From Xylophilus rhododendri (GTDB taxonomy: Bacteria; Pseudomonadota; Gammaproteobacteria; Burkholderiales; Burkholderiaceae_C), in the NCBI RefSeq assembly GCF_009906855.1, contig NZ_CP047650.1, positions 248,001 through 312,000 on the forward strand: a stretch of DNA of 64,000 nucleotides. Direction: 5' to 3'. Below are positions 34,018 to 39,913 of this stretch, in pieces. The notes under the pieces are model-generated. The model was not told the origin of the DNA, made no database searches, and worked only from the letters and a program-made list of their open reading frames with translations. Made by a program: the position numbers and the translations under genes. The stretch's first letter is position 1. Each line of letters opens with the position of its first letter.

Positions 34018-35379
34018 TCAGCCACCGAAGGCCCTCACCACGTCGCCGATGGTGGAATAGCGGGTGCGCGGAGCGATCGGGCCGGTGGCCCAGCCGGCCG
34101 GCGGGTGCCACTGGCCGTCGACATCTTCCTGCTCGATGGGCGGCAGGTTGAAGTCCGCGCCCATGGCGCCGAGTGTTGGATACCGCCCAACACGTGTCAG
34201 TGTCTCAGTATTCTTAAGCGGCTCTTGCGTGCCCTGCGGCTGCGCTTGCGCGGACTGGGCGGGCGCTGCATAAGCCAACGGCGTTTGAACACGCTGCAGG
34301 GCCGGCTGAGGCTGTTGCACTGCCTTCACCGGGACCGCGGCGGAGGCAGGCGCGCCCTTGGGGTCAAACGCCATGAAGAAGCCGCTGCTCACCACCTGCC
34401 TGCAGATATCGACCGTGGTGGCATAGGGCGTGCCCTGCTGCGTATAGCACTTGCAGCCCTGCTTTTCGGACTCGACGCATGCCGCAGGCACCGGTGCGGC
34501 CGTGGGCTGCGTGATCTGGTCATAAGCCGGCGCGGTATGCGCCAGCCCGACGATGCGCGGCCGGAACTGATCCGCGTATTCCGCCGAGGTCAGCACCTTA
34601 GCGGCACCGCCGGCAGCCGGAGGCGCAGCGGCCGGAACGGGCATAGCCGAGGGCTGCTGCTGCGCCTGGCGTTGGGCCTGATCGGGCTTTGCCTTGTCAC
34701 CTATGGCCATAACCCGATGGGCACCGTACCAGATGAGCGCCGGCACCAATAGAGCGCAGGCGGCCAGCACATAAACAGCACGCGGAATTGTCTTTTTGCC
34801 GGTGTGCAAGACCGCCGACCGATACCACCCGTAAACCTCCTTCGGGAAGGCCTGAATGGTCACTTGAGCAGATTTACCGGAGCCGTCCTTTTCGCAGGTG
34901 CCGTTAACAGCCGACCACTCCAGCACTGAAACCATGTCCCTGCCGAAATTACGCTTCAGGTGCCGGTGCCAGCCAGGGCTACCCACCAGCCGGCGAACGA
35001 ATGCATCGATGTTGTTTGGATGCTGAGTGATGAGATAGAAATCGAACCCACGCTTGCGATGCTCGGCGAGCTTTGCGACGTGATCGGGGGGCGTGCCAGC
35101 GCCCCGCGTGGGGAAGTCGTTATGCGCCTCATCGATCAGAAAAATGGTGCCATCCGGCTCGCTCTGCCAGTCCTTCGCATCGATCTTTTTCCAGCTGGCC
35201 AGTTCACCGCCCTCGACCATGTCGAATCGACCGTTGTAGGCCACCGGGCGGTTTTCCTTGAGCTGCCGCTCGCGCACCCACTTGAGCGTGTTGAGGGTCT
35301 TGCCGGTGCCATTGGCGCCCGTGACGACGTAGAGAAATCCCCGTTGCTTGGCCCGGGGTGCCGCCCGGTGCCGGATCAC
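34018..35379 (-). CDS. zot: Zot-like phage assembly ATPase (gpI-like)
   Basis: A 453-residue zonular-occludens-toxin-like protein, the inner-membrane motor that extrudes filamentous virions. Walker A is VTGANGTGKT and Walker B TIFLIDEAH; the segment EHRKRGFDFYLITQHPNNID is typical of this family. One transmembrane helix near residues 200-220 (VYVLAACALLVPALIWYGAH) separates the cytoplasmic ATPase from a periplasmic tail rich in Pro, Ala and Gln. The ATG overlaps the stop of the DUF2523 gene (ATGA). Confidence 0.92.
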   Translation of the reverse strand: MIRHRAAPRAKQRGFLYVVTGANGTGKTLNTLKWVRERQLKENRPVAYNGRFDMVEGGELASWKKIDAKDWQSEPDGTIFLIDEAHNDFPTRGAGTPPDHVAKLAEHRKRGFDFYLITQHPNNIDAFVRRLVGSPGWHRHLKRNFGRDMVSVLEWSAVNGTCEKDGSGKSAQVTIQAFPKEVYGWYRSAVLHTGKKTIPRAVYVLAACALLVPALIWYGAHRVMAIGDKAKPDQAQRQAQQQPSAMPVPAAAPPAAGGAAKVLTSAEYADQFRPRIVGLAHTAPAYDQITQPTAAPVPAACVESEKQGCKCYTQQGTPYATTVDICRQVVSSGFFMAFDPKGAPASAAVPVKAVQQPQPALQRVQTPLAYAAPAQSAQAQPQGTQEPLKNTETLTRVGRYPTLGAMGADFNLPPIEQEDVDGQWHPPAGWATGPIAPRTRYSTIGDVVRAFGG

Positions 35380-35675
35380 TTATGCACCCACTTTTTGAAG
35401 GTGCCGGACTGGACGCCGGCCAGAGTCAGGCGCATGACCAGGGCGGAGAAGATGATGTTCATCGCCACACCAACTTTCATGTACGCCAGGAGGCCAACGA
35501 TGGTCGGATCGAGGGCCGAGAAGCTGGCAAGGGCCTGCGTTTTCAGCCACCCCAAGGTCACATCCATCCCCGAGAAGGTAAGCACGCCGACCCCCAGGCC
35601 GACCAGCATTTGCACGGCAAACGAGCCGGCGACTTGAAGCAGAACCCAGCCTATGGCCGCAGCGATAGCAGGCAT
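35376..35675 (-). CDS. DUF2523 inovirus minor coat protein (gpVI-like)
   Basis: A 99-residue protein with hydrophobic helices (AIGWVLLQVAGSFAVQMLVGLGVGV; VGVAMNIIFSALVMRLTLAG) and a basic C-terminus (FKKWVHK). It has the size, hydropathy and place of DUF2523/gpVI proteins, which cap one end of the filament and link to the adhesin. It is nine bases downstream of the adhesin gene and overlaps the Zot gene by four bases. Confidence 0.85.
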   Translation of the reverse strand: MPAIAAAIGWVLLQVAGSFAVQMLVGLGVGVLTFSGMDVTLGWLKTQALASFSALDPTIVGLLAYMKVGVAMNIIFSALVMRLTLAGVQSGTFKKWVHK

Positions 35676-35684
35676 GAAACCCCC

Positions 35685-37187
35685 TTAGGTCTTGAAGACG
35701 ATGAGCGCGCCGGCCAGGAGCGCGACAGCCACGAAGGCCATGCCGGCGTATTGCAGGTAAGGGCAAACCGAGGCGAGCGGCAGGACCACCGTAGCTCCCA
35801 TCACCCTGACGGTCTTGTCGATCTGGCAAGAGGCGCCGCCCAGGGCGTCCGAGGTGTCGAAGCCCGATGGCGACAGGTTCACCATGCCGGCATCGAGCGC
35901 GCTGCTTTGGTTGATGCCAGCCTTTGCCATCGCAGCCGCAATACCAGCCTTCGCCGCATCGTTGAGCGTGCTGGCCTCGCAGTAGGTCTTCCATGTAGCT
36001 CGCGCCGTGGCGCACTGAATGGCATCGCCAGAGCACTGGAAATCGGTTGAGCAGGACCCACTGAAGGTGCCATCCCCGGGCCCATCACCATAGCCAGAGC
36101 CGCCGCCAGGGGACACCGTGCCGCTGCACGCGCTGTCAGACTTGCCCATCGAAGTGGCGCAATAAGCGGCTTTGGTTGTTTGCTGCGCGCTAGTGCTCTG
36201 CTGAGTGCTAGTGGTCCCGTTAACCGCCGTCGTCACCGTTGTGGTGATGGTCGTGATCGAGCAAATGCCGGCCGAGTTGCAGCTCACGGAATTGGTCTTT
36301 GTCGCCTCTTCCTTCGACCCGTCCGGATTGGTCGTGGTGGTGGTGCCACCAGAGTCCGTCACCACACCGTTTTTGGTCGGATAAGGGACGCACACCGTCG
36401 TGCCGTTGACCGTGCCGGGCTGCCCATTCGGGCACTCAGCTTTTGTGCCAGTGGGCGCCGCTGTCTCCGGAGTCGTGCCCGTCGGATCGGTACCCGTCGC
36501 ACCATCGATCAGATTGCACATGACCACGGCTTTAGCCAGCGTGGCCGTGCCGCGGTTGTACCACTTGCCGTCATCGCCTTTGGCGCCGAAATTGCGCTCC
36601 CAGGTGGCCGTGCAACCATAGGCGCCTTCATAGATTGTCGGAACGCAGATGCTGGAGGGTTGCACTGCCGTCGCCGTTACGACCTCCCGGCTAACGTCGG
36701 TGCTGCCGGCGTTTTCCGTGCAGTAGGCACGGGCTGGCGTCATGCACTCATCGCCCACCATCACGTTAGGTGGCTGACACGACACCACTGAAGGCTGGAC
36801 TACACAGGCATTGCCTTTTTCGGCATACCCCGCATTGCAGAGACAACCCCCAGCACCGTCAGACGTACTGTTTGCAGGACACGCGCTCGACGCGTAAAGG
36901 TAAACAAATGAGTGGTACGCCGGGTAATTCGGGTCCGGCGCGTATTGCTTGGAGTAGGGACAGGACGTAGTCGTCGCCGCGCCGTCTTTCGTCCAATAGG
37001 ACTCCCCATATTGGCGCGCATTGACGTTAGCAATCCAGTCAGCGCAGGTGGCGTCCGGCGTGCCTTTGACCGAGGAGTAGCCGTACTCGGCAGCGTTGTA
37101 GACGGTCTCCATCGGGATGCTGGCGAAGGACGAAGCACCGACCAGGGCCAGCATCAAACCAACGATCAGGCGGAAAAAATGAGCCAT
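35685..37187 (-). CDS. Inovirus adhesin/attachment protein (gpIII-like)
   Basis: A 500-residue protein with signal peptide (MAHFFRLIVGLMLALVGASSFA), a long Thr/Ser/Gly- and Cys-rich exported region, and a C-terminal membrane anchor (GMAFVAVALLAGALIVFKT). Cys-rich modules such as NSTSDGAGGCLCNAGYAEKGNACV resemble EGF-like knots, and Thr-rich linkers (TTTTTNPDG-type) resemble the Gly-rich linkers of M13 pIII. The position between major coat and DUF2523 genes is that of gene III. It would bind the host receptor (a pilus) and Tol-type coreceptor. The N-terminal domains are expected to be strain-specific. Confidence 0.85.
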   Translation of the reverse strand: MAHFFRLIVGLMLALVGASSFASIPMETVYNAAEYGYSSVKGTPDATCADWIANVNARQYGESYWTKDGAATTTSCPYSKQYAPDPNYPAYHSFVYLYASSACPANSTSDGAGGCLCNAGYAEKGNACVVQPSVVSCQPPNVMVGDECMTPARAYCTENAGSTDVSREVVTATAVQPSSICVPTIYEGAYGCTATWERNFGAKGDDGKWYNRGTATLAKAVVMCNLIDGATGTDPTGTTPETAAPTGTKAECPNGQPGTVNGTTVCVPYPTKNGVVTDSGGTTTTTNPDGSKEEATKTNSVSCNSAGICSITTITTTVTTAVNGTTSTQQSTSAQQTTKAAYCATSMGKSDSACSGTVSPGGGSGYGDGPGDGTFSGSCSTDFQCSGDAIQCATARATWKTYCEASTLNDAAKAGIAAAMAKAGINQSSALDAGMVNLSPSGFDTSDALGGASCQIDKTVRVMGATVVLPLASVCPYLQYAGMAFVAVALLAGALIVFKT

Positions 37188-37225
37188 GCAGCCCCCAGCA
37201 AAGCGACGATGACGAAGAGGCCCAT
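37166..37225 (-). CDS. Possible 19-residue hydrophobic peptide gene
   Basis: MGLFVIVALLGAAWLIFSA, a nearly pure membrane helix, read from an ATG at 37225. It overlaps the first 22 bases of the adhesin gene in another frame and lies after the coat terminator. Filamentous phages encode very short membrane proteins that gene finders miss, but this one is shorter than the usual 30 residues and lacks a strong ribosome site. It may be a translational coupler for the adhesin. Confidence 0.3.
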   Translation of the reverse strand: MGLFVIVALLGAAWLIFSA

Positions 37226-37266
37226 GTGTCTTTCTCAGCGAAGCACCCGGGGTAGGCGCTTTGGTG

Positions 37267-37287
37267 AAAAAGCCCGGCGTCCCGGGC
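37267..37287 (-). terminator. Intrinsic terminator after the major coat gene
   Basis: On the minus strand GCCCGG, loop GACG, CCGGGC and then TTTTT. It lies 14 bases after the major coat stop codon. M13 also has a strong terminator directly after gene VIII, which keeps coat expression far above that of the adhesin and assembly genes. Confidence 0.8.
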
Positions 37288-37301
37288 GGGGTGGCAGGCG
37301 A

Positions 37302-37520
37302 TCAGGAGATCGCGCGCTTGACCCACTTGAAGGCGGCGACGGCCACAATCACGCCCAGCACCGCGCCGCCCACGGCAGCGATGGAGGGCAGTTGTGCGGT
37401 CACGGTGCCGGTGACGTCGGTGACGTCCACGGCGGCGCCGGCTGCTGCTTGAGCGGTGGAGGCGACCAGGGCCGAGGCGCCGGCCAGCAGGCCGACCAGG
37501 GATTGCTTGATGTTGCGCAT
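37302..37520 (-). CDS. Inovirus major coat protein (gpVIII-like)
   Basis: A 72-residue precursor: signal peptide MRNIKQSLVGLLAGASALVA ending in AQA, then a ~45-residue mature protein with an acidic N-terminal part (AAVDVTDVTGTV), a membrane helix (IAAVGGAVLGVIVAVAAF) and a basic C-terminus (KWVKRAIS) that would contact phage DNA. This is the exact architecture of filamentous major coat proteins. A terminator follows immediately. Confidence 0.92.
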   Translation of the reverse strand: MRNIKQSLVGLLAGASALVASTAQAAAGAAVDVTDVTGTVTAQLPSIAAVGGAVLGVIVAVAAFKWVKRAIS

Positions 37521-37730
37521 TTAAGGCTCGCTTTCTGAGGTTGAATGACCATCGGACTTCAGGGTCTGGATCAGGGCCCGAAAGGCCCAACCCAAGGCCC
37601 AGACCACCAGGATGGCGCTGGCGATTTGTGCGCCGTCCTCAAGAGAAAGATTGAGGATTGGCGTGGTCACTTCCACCTGCAGGGTGACCGTGCAGGCAGA
37701 AGGGCAGGAGACGGTTACGGGGTCAGCCAT
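37521..37730 (-). CDS. Inovirus small membrane protein (gpIX-position)
   Basis: A 69-residue protein starting MADPVTVSCPSACTVTLQVE, with two N-terminal cysteines, a transmembrane helix (QIASAILVVWALGWAFRAL) and a polar tail. It ends directly before the coat gene start and follows the 23-residue gene by four bases. In M13 this place holds gene IX, a minor coat protein at the leading tip; this protein is longer. The ATG at 37730 was chosen over 37751 because it fits the coupling with the gene upstream. Confidence 0.7.
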   Translation of the reverse strand: MADPVTVSCPSACTVTLQVEVTTPILNLSLEDGAQIASAILVVWALGWAFRALIQTLKSDGHSTSESEP

Positions 37731-37734
37731 GGCA

Positions 37735-37806
37735 CTACCGGAGCAGGGCAAAGGCGCCGGCTACCGCGAGGGCCCCAACGACACGGCGGACCACGTAGCG
37801 GGCCAT
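37735..37806 (-). CDS. 23-residue membrane peptide (gpVII-position)
   Basis: A tiny gene read from an ATG that overlaps the ssDNA-binding protein's stop by one base (TAATG), so it is translationally coupled. The peptide begins MARYVVRRVVGALAVAGAF and ends at a TAG at 37735-37737: two to three Arg residues followed by a hydrophobic helix. M13 gene VII (33 residues) sits at exactly this place between genes V and IX. Shorter than usual, but position and coupling support it. Confidence 0.55.
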   Translation of the reverse strand: MARYVVRRVVGALAVAGAFALLR

Positions 37807-38117
37807 TACGAGGCGGCAGGCGCGGGCGCTGCTTGCCGGCGGATCTGCTTCACATCGACCGGCACAAGGCCCGTTAGGATGGCCTCGATGCGACGATCAC
37901 GCAGGCCGGCCGACAGGGCGAAAGAGCCGGTGTAATAGCCGGGCTCGGTCTTGTTGCGCAGTTCCTTCGGCAGCATGAGGACACCGACCTGCGTAGGTTG
38001 ACCAGCCTCATCCAGCAGCAGGCATTCCGCGTCCTGCATTTCCCAGGGACGACCATCCTTCGCACCACTGCGTGCCGGGTTGACTTTGATGATGTGGATA
38101 AGAGCGTTGAAGGCCAT
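37806..38117 (-). CDS. Inovirus single-stranded-DNA-binding protein (gpV-like)
   Basis: A 103-residue protein (MAFNALIHIIKVNPARSGAK...) with the beta-rich pattern of filamentous phage helix-destabilising proteins: AECLLLDEAGQPTQVGVLML and PGYYTGSFALSAGLRDRRIE, with a Pro/Ala-rich acidic-poor tail. It would coat newly made plus strands and switch replication to packaging. The ATG at 38117 removes an unlikely Cys-rich N-terminus. It is followed by the coupled 23-residue gene. Confidence 0.75.
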   Translation of the reverse strand: MAFNALIHIIKVNPARSGAKDGRPWEMQDAECLLLDEAGQPTQVGVLMLPKELRNKTEPGYYTGSFALSAGLRDRRIEAILTGLVPVDVKQIRRQAAPAPAAS

Positions 38118-38198
38118 ACAGCACCGATCTAGAGGTGGGTTACAGCAGCACGGACGTGCCACCCAACAGCCGAGCGCGCAGGGCTGGAGGCTGGCGAG

Positions 38199-39350
38199 TC
38201 AATCGGCGGAGTTGCCACGGCTGCCGACATGACGGCACCCCTCACATACGCCAGGCCCACGCTCACCTTCGCCCGACTCGAACAGCCAACTCAAAACTAG
38301 GCAAGCGCGATGAAAATCAGCTGCCAATAAAGGAGGCGATATGACGCGTTTGTGGATCGTCGTGATCTTTTTGTGGATCGTGGTTATCGTGGGCGCTGCA
38401 CTGCTGCCAAAGCGCGGAAGGAGGACTACTGGCCCATCAAAAGGCCGCTGGCCTATCAGGAGCCAAGAACGACCGCGGGCCCAATTGCCACTAAGCGCTG
38501 CAGAGCAATCGATGTACTTCCGCTTGACCGGCGCCCTGCCCCAATACATCGTTTTGGCGCAGGTTTCCTTTGCCGCGTTGCTCGATGCGAAGGACCGGAC
38601 AATCCGCAATACCTTCGACAGAAAGCGAGCTGATTTCGTGGTGGTAGAACGGTCCTTCCGTGTGGTCGCCGTGGTCGAGCTGGATGACAGCAGCCACGAT
38701 GGCAGATCAGCACAAGACGCGGCCAGACAACGACTGCTGACTGACGTGGGATACCGCGTCTTGCGGTATCGAGGCATACCTGATGTCGCGACAGTCGCCA
38801 GCGACTTTCGTAAGCTGGCTGAGGCGAACCAAGCCTGCCCGACAGTCAGACCCGAATCGGCACCGGGGTCGACCGAGCTAGTGAGGTCAGAGCCCTGGCT
38901 TGATCGATCAGGCATGCGCTGAGGTGCCGGCGGAGGACGCTGCTCACAGCCGGCGCCGATGAGACGCTCTGCGAAAAACCGGGCGGCATCCATGAACCGG
39001 GGATCGAAGCTCCACCGCTCCATGAAGCGAACCGCGTCGAGTAGCGATTGCCCAAGTTCACTGACGCAAGAGGGAACAACCGCAGGGGCACCCGTCCTTG
39101 GGGCCGGCATCAACTCCAGAACCTCCACATGGCTAAAGCGGCCGAAACCTCCCGCCAGAGAGCGCAGCTCACACACGCCGGAAGACTCGACATTGGAGAC
39201 TTCGAACTCGCTGCCATCAGCGCAGCGGACCAGCGATCCTATGGTGATTGATGGTGCGGCCCTCAGGCCGGGGGCCAGCGGTGCCGGCAAGCTTGGACCG
39301 GCCCCGTTTAGAGCCTGAGGGACGCATGAAAAAGTGACTGCAGAGGGCAT
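38199..39350 (-). CDS. Phage hypothetical protein; 3' half overlaps a gene on the opposite strand
   Basis: A 383-residue frame with a very good ribosome site (AAGGAG six bases before the ATG at 39350). The first ~150 residues look like a real protein (LVRCADGSEFEVSNVESSG, FGRFSHVEVLELMP, SFDPRFMDAARFFAERLIGAG). The remaining ~230 residues are Ser/Thr/Arg-rich text that lies exactly antisense to the DUF2726 gene and is probably not conserved. Either the gene was truncated when the DUF2726 gene arrived, and now reads through, or the two overlap on purpose. It is divergent from the regulator at 39424. Confidence 0.5.
   Translation of the reverse strand: MPSAVTFSCVPQALNGAGPSLPAPLAPGLRAAPSITIGSLVRCADGSEFEVSNVESSGVCELRSLAGGFGRFSHVEVLELMPAPRTGAPAVVPSCVSELGQSLLDAVRFMERWSFDPRFMDAARFFAERLIGAGCEQRPPPAPQRMPDRSSQGSDLTSSVDPGADSGLTVGQAWFASASLRKSLATVATSGMPRYRKTRYPTSVSSRCLAASCADLPSWLLSSSSTTATTRKDRSTTTKSARFLSKVLRIVRSFASSNAAKETCAKTMYWGRAPVKRKYIDCSAALSGNWARGRSWLLIGQRPFDGPVVLLPRFGSSAAPTITTIHKKITTIHKRVISPPLLAADFHRACLVLSWLFESGEGERGPGVCEGCRHVGSRGNSAD
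38341..38922 (+). CDS. DUF2726 protein with N-terminal membrane helix
   Basis: A 193-residue protein. The N-terminal helix LWIVVIFLWIVVIVGAALL anchors it to the membrane. Residues ~55-160 match DUF2726: PLSAAEQSMYFRLTGALP, VLAQVSFAALL, RADFVVVERSFRVVAVVELDDSSH and YRVLRYRGIPD, a restriction-endonuclease-like (PD-(D/E)xK) fold in which the Asp and ELDD acids could be catalytic. An AAAGGAGG site precedes the ATG. It is nested antisense within the 38199-39350 frame. Probably an accessory (moron) gene of the prophage. Confidence 0.75.
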   Translation: MTRLWIVVIFLWIVVIVGAALLPKRGRRTTGPSKGRWPIRSQERPRAQLPLSAAEQSMYFRLTGALPQYIVLAQVSFAALLDAKDRTIRNTFDRKRADFVVVERSFRVVAVVELDDSSHDGRSAQDAARQRLLTDVGYRVLRYRGIPDVATVASDFRKLAEANQACPTVRPESAPGSTELVRSEPWLDRSGMR

Positions 39351-39371
39351 GCCGGCTCCTTAGAATCGGCC

Positions 39372-39417
39372 GAATGACACCCTTGTCATTCAGACACCAG
39401 CATGGTATCCAATTGGA
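39372..39417. promoter_or_regulatory. Paired operators between divergent phage genes (candidate lysogeny switch)
   Basis: Two dyads lie in the 73-base gap between the starts at 39350 and 39424. GAATGACA/TGTCATTC are perfect 8-base arms around CCCT (39372-39391), and TCCAATTGGA (39408-39417) is a perfect 10-base palindrome that overlaps the regulator's ribosome site. They are natural binding sites for the Cro-like regulator encoded immediately to the right. Confidence 0.55.
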
Positions 39418-39423
39418 GTCCAA

Positions 39424-39804
39424 ATGACCCCACAAGAAACACTTATTAGCCAAATAGACCAAGCGTCACTCGTCGTCGGAAGTCAGCGCAAGCTTGCCGA
39501 CATCCTTGAGCTCGATCACGGGAATTTGGTGAAGATGAAAAACGGCGGGCGCCCGTGCAACTGGCGAGTCCGCGGAAAGTTGCGGGCGATCCTGGGCGAG
39601 GATCCAACCCGTGCGTTCATGGAGGCGATGGTCGAGGACTTGGCGCAATCGACCAACCCTGAAGAGCTTGCAGCGGTCGACGGATTCCGCACGATGCTCG
39701 CGGCCTTTCCTACCCCCGAGCCCCACAAAGCAGAAAACCCCGCCAGCGGTCAAGCTGATGGGGTTTCAAACTGGCGGAAACGGAGGGATTCGAACCCTCG
39801 ATGA
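39424..39804 (+). CDS. Small Cro/XRE-like phage regulator (DUF3693-like); frame runs into the tRNA
   Basis: A 126-residue frame. The first ~75 residues resemble a compact helix-turn-helix regulator (VGSQRKLADILELDHGNLVKMKNGGR, then RGKLRAILGEDPT) like DUF3693 proteins of Xanthomonas filamentous phages. The frame continues through the terminator and the 3' end of tRNA-Ser and stops at 39802-39804, so its last ~25 residues come from the attachment site. After excision and circularisation its C-terminus would change. It is divergent from the phage operon and probably represses it. Confidence 0.6.
   Translation: MTPQETLISQIDQASLVVGSQRKLADILELDHGNLVKMKNGGRPCNWRVRGKLRAILGEDPTRAFMEAMVEDLAQSTNPEELAAVDGFRTMLAAFPTPEPHKAENPASGQADGVSNWRKRRDSNPR
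39722..39784. repeat. Right copy of the 63-bp direct repeat (attR within tRNA-Ser 3' end)
   Basis: Identical to 22450-22512. It starts in the tail of the regulator gene and ends 13 bases inside the tRNA-Ser gene counting from its CCA end. Because the tRNA here is complete, this is the side that regenerates the host gene after integration. Confidence 0.85.
39735..39766 (-). terminator. Terminator downstream of tRNA-Ser
   Basis: On the minus strand AAACCCC pairs with GGGGTTT, with an inner CAGC/GCTG stem, followed by TTCTGCTTT. It lies six bases after the encoded CCA of the tRNA. The same hairpin is duplicated in the left repeat. Confidence 0.65.
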
Positions 39805-39864
39805 GGCTCTACACCCCATACTCCCTTAGCAGGGGAGCACCTTCGGCCACTCGGTCACGTTTCC
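39772..39864 (-). tRNA. tRNA-Ser (anticodon GCU)
   Basis: Read on the minus strand, GGAAACG (39864-39858) pairs with CGTTTCC, followed by discriminator G and an encoded CCA. The D region GTGACCGAGTGGCC, anticodon loop CTGCTAA (GCU), a long variable arm typical of class II tRNA-Ser, and a T-arm GAGGGTTCGAATCCCTC are all present. It is 93 bases long. It is the target of the adjacent prophage. Confidence 0.95.
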
Positions 39865-39913
39865 TGGTAGCCTTCAATTATGCCCTACTTTCAGGGGCAT
39901 TTTTGCAAACTCT

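Larger units (their letters stand above)
32145..39784. mobile_element. Inovirus (filamentous phage) prophage
   Basis: The genes in this stretch follow filamentous phage order on the minus strand: ssDNA-binding protein, two small proteins, major coat, terminator, adhesin, DUF2523 protein and Zot-type assembly ATPase, followed by a hairpin-rich intergenic region and an HUH replication protein. The right end is the 63-bp repeat at the tRNA-Ser 3' end. The left end is not fixed: the matching repeat is at 22450, which would make an element of 17.3 kb, too long for a simple inovirus. The element may include the ATPase-TOPRIM gene and recombinase 2. No secretin (gene IV) is present, so a host secretin would be needed for export. 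Confidence 0.85.

Noticed and set aside
38959..39318. Plus-strand 119-codon frame opposite the 39350 gene
   Set aside because: It lacks a ribosome site and reads as Arg/Ser-rich antisense text; the minus strand has the strong start.
22450..39784. CRISPR array or classical dif site in the island
   Set aside because: No regularly spaced repeats are present, and the boundary sequence is a tRNA 3' end rather than a XerCD dif core.
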